From contig NZ_CP067041.1 in assembly GCF_016599855.1 (NCBI RefSeq), forward strand, positions 5,518,001 to 5,582,000: a DNA stretch of 64,000 nucleotides. Reading direction: 5' to 3'. Under the pieces are notes generated by a model, which saw only the letters and a program-made list of their open reading frames with translations, made no database searches and was not told the DNA's origin. Positions 32,757-43,343 of this stretch are shown piece after piece. How positions within the stretch are numbered: the first letter of the stretch is position 1; the number at the start of each line of letters is the position of its first letter. Made by a program: the position numbers and the translations under genes. Source of the stretch: Bradyrhizobium diazoefficiens. Lineage in GTDB: Bacteria; Pseudomonadota; Alphaproteobacteria; Rhizobiales; Xanthobacteraceae.

Positions 32757-34427
32757 CTACTTCGATAGGCTCGGCAGATCGAGCCCCTTGTCACGGGCGC
32801 AATCGATCGCGATGTCGTAGCCCGCGTCCGCGTGGCGCATGACGCCGCTGGCTGGGTCGTTCCAGAGCACGCGCTCGATCCGCCTTGCGGCCTCCGGCGT
32901 TCCGTCGGCGACGATCACCATGCCGGCGTGCTGGGAATAGCCGATGCCGACGCCGCCGCCATGATGCAGCGAGACCCAGGTCGCGCCGCTGGCGCAATTG
33001 AGCAGCGCGTTGAGCAAGGGCCAGTCGGACACTGCATCCGATCCATCCTTCATCGCCTCGGTTTCGCGGTTCGGGCTTGCCACCGAGCCGCTGTCGAGAT
33101 GATCGCGGCCGATCACGATCGGCGCTTTCAACTCGCCGCGCGCCACCATCTCGTTGAAGGCAAGGCCCAGGCGATCGCGATCGCCGAGCCCGACCCAGCA
33201 GATCCGTGCCGGCAGGCCCTGAAACTTGATACGCTCCCTGGCCATGTCGAGCCAATTGTGCAGATGCTTGTCTTCGGGCATCAGCTCCTTGACCTTAGCG
33301 TCGGTCCTGAAGATGTCCTCGGGATCGCCTGAGAGTGCGGCCCAGCGGAACGGGCCGACCCCGCGGCAGAACAACGGACGAATGTAGGCCGGAACGAACC
33401 CCGGGAAATCGAAGGCGTTGTTCAGGCCCATGTCCTGCGCCATCTGGCGGATGTTGTTGCCATAGTCGAGCGTGGGGATTCCTTGCGCATGGAAATCCAG
33501 CATGGCCTGGACATGCTCGACCATCGAGGTCTTTGAGGCGCGCTCGACCGCCTTCGGATCGGAGGCGCGCTTGGTCTCCCAATCGGCCAGCGTCCAGCCC
33601 TTCGGCAGATAGCCGTTGATCGGATCATGCGCACTGGTCTGGTCGGTGACGATGTCGGGCTTGACGCCGCGGCGCACCAGCTCCGGGAAAATCTCCGCGG
33701 CATTGCCGAGCAGGCCGACCGAGACCGCCTTCTTCGTCTTTGCGGCCTCCGCCATGATGGCGAGCGCTTCGTCGAGCGTTGCGGCCTGGCGATCGAGATA
33801 GCCGGTGCGCAGCCGCATCTCGATGCGGCTTGGCTGGCATTCGACCGCGAGCATCGAAGCACCGGCCATGGTCGCGGCCAGCGGCTGCGCGCCGCCCATG
33901 CCGCCGAGGCCGGCGGTCAGAATCCATTTGCCGGCGAGGCTGCCGCCATAATGGCGACGGCCGATCTCGACGAAGGTCTCGTAGGTGCCCTGCACGATGC
34001 CCTGGCTGCCGATATAGATCCACGAGCCCGCCGTCATCTGGCCGTACATCATCAGGCCCTGCCGATCGAGCTCGTTGAAATGATCGAGCGTCGCCCAATG
34101 CGGCACGAGGTTCGAGTTGGCGATCAGCACGCGCGGGGCATCGGCATGGGTGCGGAAGACGCCGACCGGCTTGCCGGATTGGACCAGCAAGGTCTGGTCG
34201 TTCTCGAGCTTGCTCAAGGCCGCCGTGATCCGATCAAAGCTCTCCCAGTCGCGCGCGGCGCGGCCGATGCCGCCATAGACGACGAGCTCGCTCGGGCGTT
34301 CCGCGACATCAGGATCGAGATTGTTCATGAGCATGCGGAGCGGTGCTTCCGTCAGCCAGCTCTTGGCACTGATTTCGCTGCCGCGCGGGGCGCGAATGGT
34401 GCGGTCGTTGTCCAGTCGGCGGTTCAT
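32757..34427 (-). CDS. hutU: Urocanate hydratase
   Basis: A 556-residue cytosolic enzyme converting urocanate to imidazolone propionate with tightly bound NAD+. Family-typical parts are [20 protein letters not shown], the glycine-rich [18 protein letters not shown] for NAD+, and [16 protein letters not shown] near the C-terminus. Length is exactly that of the family. The ATG at 34427 opens [20 protein letters not shown]; the longer frame upstream overlaps hutH. It is the last gene of the leftward hutI-hutH-hutU operon. Confidence 0.97.
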   Translation of the reverse strand: MNRRLDNDRTIRAPRGSEISAKSWLTEAPLRMLMNNLDPDVAERPSELVVYGGIGRAARDWESFDRITAALSKLENDQTLLVQSGKPVGVFRTHADAPRVLIANSNLVPHWATLDHFNELDRQGLMMYGQMTAGSWIYIGSQGIVQGTYETFVEIGRRHYGGSLAGKWILTAGLGGMGGAQPLAATMAGASMLAVECQPSRIEMRLRTGYLDRQAATLDEALAIMAEAAKTKKAVSVGLLGNAAEIFPELVRRGVKPDIVTDQTSAHDPINGYLPKGWTLADWETKRASDPKAVERASKTSMVEHVQAMLDFHAQGIPTLDYGNNIRQMAQDMGLNNAFDFPGFVPAYIRPLFCRGVGPFRWAALSGDPEDIFRTDAKVKELMPEDKHLHNWLDMARERIKFQGLPARICWVGLGDRDRLGLAFNEMVARGELKAPIVIGRDHLDSGSVASPNRETEAMKDGSDAVSDWPLLNALLNCASGATWVSLHHGGGVGIGYSQHAGMVIVADGTPEAARRIERVLWNDPASGVMRHADAGYDIAIDCARDKGLDLPSLSK

Positions 34428-34437
34428 GAAGACCTCT

Positions 34438-35997
34438 TCAGTCGAGTCTTGGAAACGGATCGGATGCAAGCGAAGCGATCGCCGTGGCTGGCAGCGCACC
34501 GGCTTCGACCAATGCAGTGGCCCTGGCGAGATCGCCCGCCATGTAGCGATCGGCGCCGAGCGCAGGCACCTGTTCGCGAAGCGCTGCGATGACGGCGACG
34601 AGCGGAGCGCTCGTCGCATGCGGTGCACGCAGCGTGATGCCTTGGGCAGCAACCAGAAGCTCGATGCCGAGGATCGCGGCGAGATTATCGGCCATGTCGG
34701 ATAGCCGCCGTGCGGCATGCGCGGCCATCGAAACGTGGTCTTCCTGGTTGGCGCTGGTCGGCGTCGAATCGATCGAGCAGGCAGCTGCCCGCTGCTTGTT
34801 CTCGGCATAAAGCGCGGCCGCCGTCACCTCGGCGATCATGAAGCCGGAATTGATGCCGGGATCGGGGGTGAGGAACGGCGGCAGGCCGAAATTGAGCGCG
34901 GGATCGACCAGCGTCGCGATGCGACGTTCGCTGATCGCGCCGATCTCGGACAGTGCCAGCGCGATCGTGTCGGCGGCAAAGGCCACCGGCTCGGCGTGGA
35001 AGTTTCCGCCGGAGACAATCTCGCCGGTCTCCACCAGAACCAGCGGGTTGTCCGTGACGGCATTCGCCTCAACGATCAGCGTGCGCGCGGCCTGGGTGAT
35101 CAAGTCGAGCGCGGCGCCGGCGACCTGCGGCTGGCAACGCAGACAATAGGGATCCTGCACGCGCTCGTCGCCTTCGAGGTGCGACAGACGGATATCGCTG
35201 CCGTCGAGCAACGCGGTCAGCGTCGCAGCTGCGGCAACCTGCCCGGGTTGACCACGCATCGCCTGGATCTCGGGGCGGAACGGCGCTGTGGAAGCCATCG
35301 CGGCATCGACCGACAGCGCGCCGGTGACAAGCGCGGCGCGCAGCAGACGAAATGCACGCAGCACGCCGGCGATGGCGTAGGCGGTCGAGAACTGCGTGCC
35401 ATTGATCAGTGCGAGCCCCTCCTTGGGACCCAGCGTCAGCGGCGCAAGGCCGGCTGCGGCGAGCGCTTCGCCGCCCGGCACGATCTTGCCGTCGACCATC
35501 GCCTGTCCTTCACCGATCATCACCGCCGTCATGTGCGCGAGCGGCGCGAGATCGCCTGACGCGCCGACCGACCCCTGCTGCGGTACGAGCGGATAGACGT
35601 TCCGCGCCAGCATCTGCTGAAGCTGCTCGATCACCCCGCGGCGGACACCGGAGGCGCCGCGTCCGAGCGAGACGATTTTGAGCGCCATCATCAGCCGCAC
35701 GATCGGCTCGGGCGTGTCCGGGCCGACGCCGCAGCAATGCGAGACGATGAGGTTGCGCTGGAGCAGCGCGGTCTGGTCCGGCGGAATCCGCTTCGACGCC
35801 AGCTTTCCGAAGCCGGTATTGATGCCATAGACGGGAGCAGCAGCCTGAGCAGCTTTGGCGACGATTTCCGCGGCCGACTCGACGCGCGGCCAAAAGGCGG
35901 CATCGAGCACGACGGGCGCGCCGTCGAGCACCCGCGCGAGATCGTCGAGGGTCACCGTTCCCGGCTTGACGACGATTGCTGCGTTCGGCGCGCTCAC
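34438..35997 (-). CDS. hutH: Histidine ammonia-lyase
   Basis: A 519-residue enzyme deaminating histidine to urocanate. The Ala-Ser-Gly triad that cyclises into the MIO prosthetic group is seen in [15 protein letters not shown]. The GTG start at 35997 overlaps the hutI stop codon (GTGA), which argues for it over the ATG at 36093, lying inside hutI. It is 10 bp ahead of hutU, within the same transcript. Confidence 0.96.
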   Translation of the reverse strand: MSAPNAAIVVKPGTVTLDDLARVLDGAPVVLDAAFWPRVESAAEIVAKAAQAAAPVYGINTGFGKLASKRIPPDQTALLQRNLIVSHCCGVGPDTPEPIVRLMMALKIVSLGRGASGVRRGVIEQLQQMLARNVYPLVPQQGSVGASGDLAPLAHMTAVMIGEGQAMVDGKIVPGGEALAAAGLAPLTLGPKEGLALINGTQFSTAYAIAGVLRAFRLLRAALVTGALSVDAAMASTAPFRPEIQAMRGQPGQVAAAATLTALLDGSDIRLSHLEGDERVQDPYCLRCQPQVAGAALDLITQAARTLIVEANAVTDNPLVLVETGEIVSGGNFHAEPVAFAADTIALALSEIGAISERRIATLVDPALNFGLPPFLTPDPGINSGFMIAEVTAAALYAENKQRAAACSIDSTPTSANQEDHVSMAAHAARRLSDMADNLAAILGIELLVAAQGITLRAPHATSAPLVAVIAALREQVPALGADRYMAGDLARATALVEAGALPATAIASLASDPFPRLD

Positions 35998-37208
35998 TGG
36001 CCCCTCCACACCCGGACGTGCAGCGGATTGAAGCCGATGCGATAGACCAGCTCCGCAGGGCGCTCGATGTCCCAGATCGCGAGGTCGCACCATTTGCCGG
36101 CTTCCAGCGTGCCGGTCTCGCCGAGCACGCCGAGCGCCCGCGCGCCTTCACGGGTGACGCCGGCGAGGCACTCGGCGACGTTCATCCGGAACAACGTCGC
36201 GCCCATGTTCATCGTGAGCAGCAGCGAGGTTAGCGGCGAGCTGCCGGGATTGCAGTCGGTCGCGAGCGCCATGGCGACGCCGTGCTTGCGGAACGCTTCC
36301 ACAGGCGGCTTTTGCGTCTCGCGGATGAAGTAGAACGCGCCGGGCAGCAGCACGGCGACTGTCCCGGCCTTCGCCATCGCGGCGGCGCCGGCTTCGTCGG
36401 TATGCTCAAGATGATCGGCCGAGAGCGCCGAGAATTTTGCGGCGAGCGCCGCACCGCCGAGATTCGAGAGCTGATCCGCGTGCAGCTTCACGGGCAAACC
36501 AAGCGCCTTCGCCGCCCCGAACACCCGCGCCGTCTGCTCGGCGGAGAACGCGATCCCCTCCATGAAGGCATCAACGGCATCGGCAAGACCAGCCTTTGCC
36601 ACCGCCGGCAGCATCTCAATACAGACGAGATCGATATAACGATCCTTGTCGCCATCGGCTTCCACCGGGAGCGCATGCGCGCCGAGAAACGAGGTGCGGA
36701 TCGCAACCGGCCGCCGGCGACCGATGCAGCGCGCGGCTGCGAGTTGCCGCATCTCGGTCTCGGTGTCGAGACCATAGCCGGACTTGATCTCGACCGTGGT
36801 GGCGCCCTCGCCGATCAGCGCATCGAGCCGCGGCAGCGCGCAGGCGACGAGATCGGCCTCGCTCGCCTTGCGCGTTGCAGCGACAGTCGAAACGATGCCG
36901 CCGCCGGCGCGCGCGATTTCCTCGTAGCTCGCGCCTTTCAGGCGCAGCTCGAATTCGTGCGCGCGATTGCCGCCATAGACGAGATGGGTGTGGCAATCGA
37001 CGAGGCCCGGCGTGATCCAGCGCTCCTCGCAATCGATCCGCGCGACGGCATCCGCATCCGCCGGAAAGTCCGCTTGCGGGCCGGCATAGACGATACGGCC
37101 GCTACGCGCGGCGATCACGCCATGATCGATCTCGCCGAGATCGGGACGGTCGGCCGGCATCGTGGCAAGCCGGGCCTTATGCCAGATCCGGTCGAAGCGC
37201 TCTGCCAT
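35994..37208 (-). CDS. hutI: Imidazolonepropionase
   Basis: A 404-residue amidohydrolase opening the imidazolone ring to N-formiminoglutamate. Metal-binding motifs are [17 protein letters not shown] near residues 72-88 (His-x-His), [25 protein letters not shown] and [10 protein letters not shown]. It is the first gene of the leftward hut operon; its promoter lies in the 82-bp divergent gap that contains the HutC-like operator. Confidence 0.96.
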   Translation of the reverse strand: MAERFDRIWHKARLATMPADRPDLGEIDHGVIAARSGRIVYAGPQADFPADADAVARIDCEERWITPGLVDCHTHLVYGGNRAHEFELRLKGASYEEIARAGGGIVSTVAATRKASEADLVACALPRLDALIGEGATTVEIKSGYGLDTETEMRQLAAARCIGRRRPVAIRTSFLGAHALPVEADGDKDRYIDLVCIEMLPAVAKAGLADAVDAFMEGIAFSAEQTARVFGAAKALGLPVKLHADQLSNLGGAALAAKFSALSADHLEHTDEAGAAAMAKAGTVAVLLPGAFYFIRETQKPPVEAFRKHGVAMALATDCNPGSSPLTSLLLTMNMGATLFRMNVAECLAGVTREGARALGVLGETGTLEAGKWCDLAIWDIERPAELVYRIGFNPLHVRVWRGQ

Positions 37209-37236
37209 GCGACGGTCCCTTCGTGGGATGCTTGAC

Positions 37237-37256
37237 TTATATGTCTAGACATATAA
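37237..37256. promoter_or_regulatory. HutC-like operator, perfect 20-bp palindrome
   Basis: TTATATGTCTAGACATATAA is a perfect inverted repeat. It lies in the middle of the 82-bp gap between the divergent hutI and hutF promoters. GntR/HutC-family repressors bind short symmetric sites with a TGTxTAGACA-type core and are released by urocanate. Because hutC itself is the next gene after hutF, this one site could control both hut operons and autoregulate hutC. Confidence 0.85.
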
Positions 37257-37290
37257 TCGTAAGGCGGTTCTGTCCAGCCGGCGTGTCATC

Positions 37291-38649
37291 ATGTCCCGAC
37301 TGCATTTCGCCTCCGCGCTCCTGCCCTCGGGCTGGGCCCATGACGTGCAGGTGGTGATCACCGCCGGCGCGATCGCGGAGGCGACACCCGGAGTCGCACC
37401 GGCCACCGGCGACGAGCGCCACGCCATCGCGCTGCCGGGACTTGCGAGCCTGCACAGCCACGCCTTCCAGCGCGGCATGGCGGGGCTCGCCGAATTGCGC
37501 GGCGACTCCACCGATACGTTCTGGACTTGGCGCGAGACGATGTATCGTTTCGCCCTCGCAATGACGCCGGATGACGTTACCGCCGTTGCAACGCTGCTTT
37601 ATGTCGAGATGCTGGAGCAGGGTTTTACCCGCGTCGGTGAATTCCACTATCTGCATCACGATCGCGACGGCTCGCACTATTCCGATCCCGCCGAGATGGC
37701 CACGCGCATTGCGCAGGCTGCCGAAGTCTCGAATATTGGCCTCACGCTGCTGCCGAGCTTTTATGCGCACGGCTCTTTTGGCGGCGCGGCGCCGCATGAT
37801 GGCCAGCGGCGCTTCATCTGCTCGGTCGATCAATTCGCTAAACTGATGGTTGCCTCGCGCAAGGCGATCGCAACATTGCCGGACGCCAATATCGGCATTG
37901 CGCCGCACAGTCTGCGCGCGGCGGCGCCGGACGAGCTCGCGGCGATCATTCCGCTCGCGGAGGGCGGGCCGGTGCACATCCATGCAGCGGAGCAAGTGAA
38001 AGAGGTCGAGGATTGCCTGGCCTGGTCGGGCCGGCGACCGGTGCAATGGCTGCTGGAGCATGCGCCGCTGGACCAGCGCTGGTGCCTCATTCATGCGACT
38101 CACACAACGGATGAGGAAGTCAGCGCATTCGCGCGGGCCGGTGCGGTGGCCGGCCTCTGTCCCATCACTGAGGCGAGCCTCGGCGACGGCATCTTTCCGG
38201 CGCGCGAGTTTCTTAATGCGGGCGGCGCGTTCGGTGTCGGCACCGATTCCAATGTGTTGATCGGCGTCGCGGACGAATTGCGCCAGCTCGAATACGGCCA
38301 ACGGCTCAAGCATCGCGAGCGTAACGTGCTCTCGAGCGGCGCGGGCCGCTCGACGGGACGCACGCTGTTCGATCATGCACTCGCCGGCGGCGCGCGAGCG
38401 CTGGCACAGCCGACGGTCGGCCTCGCGCCCGGCGCACGCGCCGATATTGTTACGCTCGACGCTGCGCATCCCTCGCTGGCAGGACGTGCACGCGACGCAG
38501 TGATTGACGGCTGGATCTTTGCGGCGGGCAACGGGCCGATCGATTGCGTCTGGGCCGGCGGCAGCAAGGTCGTCGAAGGCGGCCAGCATAAATTGCGCCA
38601 GAGCGCGCGCGAGCATTTCAACGCGGCGATGCGGAGGCTCGTTGCATGA
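37291..38649 (+). CDS. hutF: Formiminoglutamate deiminase
   Basis: A 452-residue amidohydrolase converting N-formiminoglutamate to N-formylglutamate and ammonia, the five-step variant of histidine degradation. Metal-site motifs are GLASLHSHAFQRGMAG, VHIHAAEQVKEVEDC and CLIHATHTTDEE, with a late GTDSNVLIGVADELR. It is the first gene of the rightward hutF-hutC operon. The step that normally follows, N-formylglutamate deformylase (hutG), is not found next to it. Confidence 0.94.
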   Translation: MSRLHFASALLPSGWAHDVQVVITAGAIAEATPGVAPATGDERHAIALPGLASLHSHAFQRGMAGLAELRGDSTDTFWTWRETMYRFALAMTPDDVTAVATLLYVEMLEQGFTRVGEFHYLHHDRDGSHYSDPAEMATRIAQAAEVSNIGLTLLPSFYAHGSFGGAAPHDGQRRFICSVDQFAKLMVASRKAIATLPDANIGIAPHSLRAAAPDELAAIIPLAEGGPVHIHAAEQVKEVEDCLAWSGRRPVQWLLEHAPLDQRWCLIHATHTTDEEVSAFARAGAVAGLCPITEASLGDGIFPAREFLNAGGAFGVGTDSNVLIGVADELRQLEYGQRLKHRERNVLSSGAGRSTGRTLFDHALAGGARALAQPTVGLAPGARADIVTLDAAHPSLAGRARDAVIDGWIFAAGNGPIDCVWAGGSKVVEGGQHKLRQSAREHFNAAMRRLVA

Positions 38650-39374
38650 GCCTCGCCACCGGCGCAGCCGACAAGCCGACGCTCTACAAGCGCATCCGCG
38701 CCGACATCGAGAAGCGCATCTTGACTGGCGAATGGCCGCCCGGCCACCGCATTCCCTTCGAGCACGAGCTGGTCGCCCGCTACGGCTGCTCGCGCATGAC
38801 GGTGAACAAGGCGCTGTCGGAGTTGGCGCAAGCCGATCTGATCGAGCGTCGGCGGCGCGCCGGCTCCTTCGTGCGCCGGCCGCAACATCAGTCGGCGGTG
38901 CTCAAGATCGCCGACATCCGTGCCGAGATAACCGCGCTCGGCCGCGCTTACGGCTACGAGCTGATCGGCCGCAAGCTTCGCGCTGCGACCACTGCCGATC
39001 GCGAGCGTCTCGGCGTCAAGAAGGCCGGCAAGGTGGTCGCGATCTCCTGCCGTCACAGCGCCGACAACGTGCCGTTCGCGGTCGAGGACCGGCTAATCGA
39101 TCTGGGGTCGGTGCCGAATGCTGCAACCGCGGATTTCTCGCGCGAGCCGCCCGGCTCGTGGCTGCTTCACCATGTCCCATGGACGGAGGCCGAGCATACG
39201 ATCAGCGCCATCGTCGCGGATGATCGCACGGCGGAAGCGCTCGACATCGCCATCGGCGCGCCCTGCCTCGTGATCGATCGCTACACCTGGCGCAGCGCAC
39301 GCACGATCACCGCGGTGCGCCTGCTCTATCCCGGTCACTCTCACCGCCTTGTCGCGCGATTCAAGGGAGGCTGA
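38646..39374 (+). CDS. hutC: HutC, GntR-family histidine utilisation repressor
   Basis: A 242-residue regulator. The N-terminal winged helix (YKRIRADIEKRILTGEWPPG and GCSRMTVNKALSELAQADLI) is followed by a C-terminal UTRA ligand domain (PWTEAEHTISAIVADDRTAE, APCLVIDRYTWRSARTITAV). The ATG overlaps the hutF stop codon. It should bind the palindrome at 37237-37256 and respond to urocanate. Confidence 0.95.
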   Translation: MSLATGAADKPTLYKRIRADIEKRILTGEWPPGHRIPFEHELVARYGCSRMTVNKALSELAQADLIERRRRAGSFVRRPQHQSAVLKIADIRAEITALGRAYGYELIGRKLRAATTADRERLGVKKAGKVVAISCRHSADNVPFAVEDRLIDLGSVPNAATADFSREPPGSWLLHHVPWTEAEHTISAIVADDRTAEALDIAIGAPCLVIDRYTWRSARTITAVRLLYPGHSHRLVARFKGG

Positions 39375-39480
39375 GAGAACGATGGCGACACAAATCGTGC
39401 AGCGCTTCGGGCAATGGCCCCCACGGGCCGACAGAGATCAACAGGACGTCAATCCATCGATCGGCAAGAGGACGACAATC

Positions 39481-40425
39481 ATGCGTAGTTCGACAGTTTT
39501 TGCGACAATCATTGCGCTTGCGGCCACCACTCCGGTGCTTGCCGACGACGTCAAGGTCGGCATCGGCATCTCCGGCTGGACCGGCTTCGCGCCGCTGACG
39601 CTGGCGAAGGAAGCCGGCATCTTCAAGAAGAACGGCCTCGACGTCACCATCAAGAAGATTCCGCAGAAGGACCGTCACCTCGCCATCGCCTCCGGCGACG
39701 TCCAGTGCGCGGCAACGACGGTCGAGACCTGGATCTCCTGGAACGCCAACGGCGTCGCCACCAAGCAGATCTTCCAACTCGACAAAAGCTATGGCGCCGA
39801 CGGCATGGCCGTGCGCAACGACGTCACCTCGATCAAGGAGCTGAAGGGCAAGACCGTTGCGGCCTCCGCGCCGGGCACCTCGCCCTATTTCGCACTGGCC
39901 TGGATGTTGAAGAAGAACGGCCTGTCGGTGAAGGACGTCACCGTCGTGAACCTCGAGCCTGCTGCAGCTGCGCAAGCCTTCGTGTCCGGCCAGAACGATG
40001 CCGCGATGACCTATGAGCCGTATTTGTCGACGGTTCGTGCCGCACCCGACAAGGGCAAGATCATCGCCACCACGCTGGACTATCCGATCGTGATGGACAC
40101 CTTCGGCTGCACGCCAAAATTCCTCAACGAGAACCCGAAGGCGGCGCAGGCGCTGGCCAACAGCTATTTCGAAGCGCTCGACACGATCGCCAAGGACCAG
40201 GCCAAGTCCTATGATATCATGGGTGCCGACGTGAAGCAGACCGGCGAGCAGTTCGGCAACTCGGCAAAGTACCTGCGCTGGCAGGACAAGGCCGCAAACC
40301 AGAAGTTCTTCGCCGGCGACTTCCTCGCCTTCAACAAGGACGCCGCCGAGTTGCTTCTCGAAATCGGTATCATCAAGGCCGTGCCGAAGGTCGAGGACCT
40401 CTACGACGCGAGCTTCATCAAGTAG
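39481..40425 (+). CDS. NitT/TauT-type ABC substrate-binding protein of the hut region
   Basis: A 314-residue periplasmic binding protein; the signal peptide ends PVLADD. The ligand-domain signature GISGWTGFAPLTLAKEAGIF and the hinge LKGKTVAASAPGTSPYFALA are typical of the NMT1/TauA family. ATG 39481 precedes the signal peptide; the frame upstream is not protein-like. It heads a four-gene set with permease, ATPase and an M20 amidohydrolase. The substrate is unknown; the linked hydrolase suggests an N-acyl or N-carbamoyl compound, or a ureide. Confidence 0.82.
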   Translation: MRSSTVFATIIALAATTPVLADDVKVGIGISGWTGFAPLTLAKEAGIFKKNGLDVTIKKIPQKDRHLAIASGDVQCAATTVETWISWNANGVATKQIFQLDKSYGADGMAVRNDVTSIKELKGKTVAASAPGTSPYFALAWMLKKNGLSVKDVTVVNLEPAAAAQAFVSGQNDAAMTYEPYLSTVRAAPDKGKIIATTLDYPIVMDTFGCTPKFLNENPKAAQALANSYFEALDTIAKDQAKSYDIMGADVKQTGEQFGNSAKYLRWQDKAANQKFFAGDFLAFNKDAAELLLEIGIIKAVPKVEDLYDASFIK

Positions 40426-40438
40426 GCCTTTCACGCGC

Positions 40439-40467
40439 TGCCGGCCCCGTCTCGCGGCGGGCCGGCA
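40439..40467 (+). promoter_or_regulatory. Intercistronic stem-loop after the binding-protein gene
   Basis: TGCCGGCCC (40439-40447) and GGGCCGGCA (40459-40467) form a 9-bp stem with an 11-nt loop, 14 bp after the stop codon. It lies between the binding-protein and permease genes, where such stems often raise the yield of the binding protein relative to the membrane components. No T-run follows. Confidence 0.55.
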
Positions 40468-40497
40468 AACTTTATTCACCACCCGGATAGACTGTTG

Positions 40498-41271
40498 ATG
40501 CGTCCCCTCGATCCTGTGACGTCAAAGCAGCGCGTGGCCTACGGCCTTGCGTTCTTTATGGTGTTCGTTGCCCTCTGGTCCTGGGCGACCTTCGGCGGCC
40601 ATGTATCAAAAGTGTTTCTCGCCAACCCGCTGACGATGGTGCAGGAAGGCGTCGACCTGCTCGCCAAGCAGGGCTTCCTGTTCGACATCGGCATGACGAT
40701 CTGGCGCGTCGTCGGCGGCTTTGCGCTCGCCGCGATCATCGCAGTGCCGCTCGGCGTGTCGATGGGCGCGTACAAGCCGATCGAGGCGTTCCTCGAGCCG
40801 TTCGTCTCCTTTGCGCGCTATCTGCCCGCCTCGGCTTTCATTCCGCTGTTGATTCTGTGGGCTGGCATCGGCGAGCTGCAGAAGCTGCTGGTCATCTTCA
40901 TCGGCTCGGTATTCCAGGTCATCCTGATGGTCGCCGTGACCGTCGGCGCCACGCGGCGCGATCTGGTCGAGGCGGCTTACACCCTGGGGGCCAGCGACCG
41001 CGGCATCATCCGCCGCGTGCTGCTGCCCTCCTCCGCGCCCGAGATCGCGGAGATCCTTCGGCTGGTGCTGGGCTGGGCCTGGACTTACGTCATCGTCGCC
41101 GAGCTGATCGGCTCGTCCTCGGGCATCGGCCACATGATCACCGACAGCCAGGCGCTGCTCAACACCGGCCAGATCATCTTCGGCATCATCGTGATCGGGC
41201 TGATCGGCCTGCTCTCGGATTTCATGTTCAAGGCGTTCAACGCTTGGCTGTTTCCGTGGAGGCTCGCATGA
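40498..41271 (+). CDS. ABC transporter permease, NitT/TauT type
   Basis: A 257-residue permease with about six transmembrane helices. The coupling loop DLVEAAYTLGASDRGIIRRV and the conserved VLLPSSAPEIAEILRLVLGW are visible. ATG 40498 is favoured over the TTG just upstream. The stop overlaps the ATPase start (ATGA). Confidence 0.86.
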   Translation: MRPLDPVTSKQRVAYGLAFFMVFVALWSWATFGGHVSKVFLANPLTMVQEGVDLLAKQGFLFDIGMTIWRVVGGFALAAIIAVPLGVSMGAYKPIEAFLEPFVSFARYLPASAFIPLLILWAGIGELQKLLVIFIGSVFQVILMVAVTVGATRRDLVEAAYTLGASDRGIIRRVLLPSSAPEIAEILRLVLGWAWTYVIVAELIGSSSGIGHMITDSQALLNTGQIIFGIIVIGLIGLLSDFMFKAFNAWLFPWRLA

Positions 41272-42053
41272 CGACGCTGAAGATCGAGCAGGTCTCACGT
41301 ACCTTCCCCGCTCGCCACGGCAATGCGCCAACCAGAGCGCTGGAGCCGATCGATCTCACCATCGGCAACAACGACTTCGTCACCATCCTCGGCCCATCCG
41401 GCTGCGGCAAGTCCACGCTGCTGCGTATCGTCGCCGGCCTCGACCGGCCGACCAGCGGGCGCGTCACGCTCGACGGCCGCGAAGTGACGGGCCCCGGCGC
41501 CGATCGCGGCATGGTGTTCCAGTCCTATACGCTGTTTCCCTGGCTCACCGTGCGCGAGAATATCGCCTTCGGCCTGCGCGAGCGCCGCGTCTCTGAGGCG
41601 GAACGCCACAACGTCGCCGACGCCTTCATCCGCCAGGTCGGATTGTCCGGCTTCGAGAACCACTGGCCGAAACAGCTTTCCGGCGGCATGCAGCAGCGCA
41701 CCGCGATTGCGCGTGCGCTCGCCAACGATCCAAAGATCCTGCTGCTCGACGAGCCCTTCGGCGCACTGGACAACCAGACCCGCGCCCTGATGCAGGAAAT
41801 GCTGCTCGGCATCTGGGAGCGCGATCAGAAGACCGTGCTGTTCGTGACTCACGATATCGAGGAGGCCATCTTTCTCGGCAGCCGCGTCATCGTCATGAGC
41901 GCGCGTCCCGGCCGCATCAAGGCCGAGATCGCTGTGGACCTGCCGCATCCGCGTTCCTACAAGATCAAAACCACGCCCGAATTCGTTCAGTTGAAGGAAC
42001 GGCTGGTCGAGGAAATCCGCACCGAGGCGCTGAAGGTTGCCGAACATGCCTGA
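41268..42053 (+). CDS. ABC transporter ATP-binding protein, NitT/TauT type
   Basis: A 261-residue ATPase with canonical motifs: Walker A GPSGCGKST, Q-loop MVFQSYTLFPW, signature QLSGGMQQRTAIARAL, Walker B ILLLDEPFGALD and switch His in VTHDIEEA. Compared with the other ATPase of this class in the window (5213-5923), the signature is intact. The gene's end overlaps the start of the amidohydrolase by 8 bp. Confidence 0.92.
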   Translation: MTTLKIEQVSRTFPARHGNAPTRALEPIDLTIGNNDFVTILGPSGCGKSTLLRIVAGLDRPTSGRVTLDGREVTGPGADRGMVFQSYTLFPWLTVRENIAFGLRERRVSEAERHNVADAFIRQVGLSGFENHWPKQLSGGMQQRTAIARALANDPKILLLDEPFGALDNQTRALMQEMLLGIWERDQKTVLFVTHDIEEAIFLGSRVIVMSARPGRIKAEIAVDLPHPRSYKIKTTPEFVQLKERLVEEIRTEALKVAEHA

Positions 42054-43278
42054 CGCACGACCGTGCGCCGATGGAATGCGCGTCCTCGCCGACCTCAATG
42101 CGCTGCGCGCACTCGGCGCCTACAAGACCGGCGTACACAGGCCGACCTTCTCCGAGCCACACAAGCAGTCGCTGGACTGGCTGGTGCAGAAGCTGCCGGA
42201 GGCCAGCCTTGCCGGCACAATCGACGGCATCGGCAACGTCTTCGGCACCAGCGCGAAGCCCGGACCAAAATTGCTCGCCGGATCGCACCTGGAAAGCCAG
42301 AACTATGCCGGCTGGCTCGATGGCCCGCTCGGTGTCGTCTATGCACTCGAGGCCGCGCGCGTGCTCAATGCCGATCCCACCGTGAAGGGGGCGGTCGAAG
42401 TCGCCGCGTGGTGTGACGAGGAAGGCCATTTCGGCAGCTTTCTCGGCTCGCGCTCTTATGTCGGGCAGGTGTCCGAAGTCGAGATCGACGCCGCGCGCGA
42501 CCGCAGCAACGGCCGCAGCATGCGCGATGCGCTCGCCGACGTCGGGCTTGCGGGGCGTGCACGCGTCACGTCCGAGCCGGGGCGGCACGTCGGCTATCTC
42601 GAGGCTCATATCGAACAGGGCGACACGCTCGAGAGCGGCAAGCTCGCAATCGGCGTCGTGACCTCCATCGTCGGCATCTGGCAATACCGCATCAATTTCA
42701 CCGGGGAGCAGAACCACGCCGGCACCACGCGCATGGCCGTGCGCAAGGATGCCGGCCTCGCGCTCGCCAAATTCTGCGTCGCGATCGACGAGCGCTTTCC
42801 GGCCGCATGCGGGCCACGCACGGTCTGGACCACCGGCCACATCACTCTCGATCCGGGGGCGCCGAGCATCATTCCAGGTGGCGCGGAGATGCTGTTCCAG
42901 ATCCGCGATGACGATCCTTCGGTGATCGCGCGGCTGGAGGAGTTGCTGCAAACGATGGCTACCGAGGCCACCGCGAAGGGCCCCTGCTCCGTCACCGTGG
43001 AGAAGATTCGCACCGGCGCCCCCGCCATGATGAACACGAGCTTTCAGGATGCGATCGACGCCGCCAGCCAGGCGCTTGCCGGCGGACGATCCATCCGCAT
43101 ACCGAGCGGCGCCGGTCACGACGCGCAGATGCTCGCCACCATCATGCCAGCGGGCATGCTGTTCGTGCCCTCGATCGGCGGCATCAGCCATCACTGGACC
43201 GAAAACACCGCCGACGCCGACATTGTCACCGGCGCGCAGGTGTTCGTCGACGCCTGCCGCCGCATTCTCGGCAGCTAG
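42046..43278 (+). CDS. M20-family zinc amidohydrolase (N-carbamoyl-amino-acid hydrolase / allantoate amidohydrolase type)
   Basis: A 410-residue hydrolase. Metal ligands are in GSHLESQNYAGWLDGPLGV (His and Asp) and AAWCDEEGHFGSFLGSR (Asp-Glu-Glu); the dimerisation-domain residues are in GEQNHAGTTRMAVRKDAG and a late HHWTENTAD. This is the HyuC/AllC subgroup, which hydrolyses N-carbamoyl amino acids, allantoate or ureidoglycolate. It is translationally coupled to the ABC transporter. It could also act on an N-formyl or N-carbamoyl product, but that is inference. Confidence 0.85.
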   Translation: MPDARPCADGMRVLADLNALRALGAYKTGVHRPTFSEPHKQSLDWLVQKLPEASLAGTIDGIGNVFGTSAKPGPKLLAGSHLESQNYAGWLDGPLGVVYALEAARVLNADPTVKGAVEVAAWCDEEGHFGSFLGSRSYVGQVSEVEIDAARDRSNGRSMRDALADVGLAGRARVTSEPGRHVGYLEAHIEQGDTLESGKLAIGVVTSIVGIWQYRINFTGEQNHAGTTRMAVRKDAGLALAKFCVAIDERFPAACGPRTVWTTGHITLDPGAPSIIPGGAEMLFQIRDDDPSVIARLEELLQTMATEATAKGPCSVTVEKIRTGAPAMMNTSFQDAIDAASQALAGGRSIRIPSGAGHDAQMLATIMPAGMLFVPSIGGISHHWTENTADADIVTGAQVFVDACRRILGS

Positions 43279-43343
43279 ACGACGCACCGTCCAAACGGAA
43301 CCAAGGGGCTGATTCGTGCTTTGAAGATTCCAGGAGAATCAAC

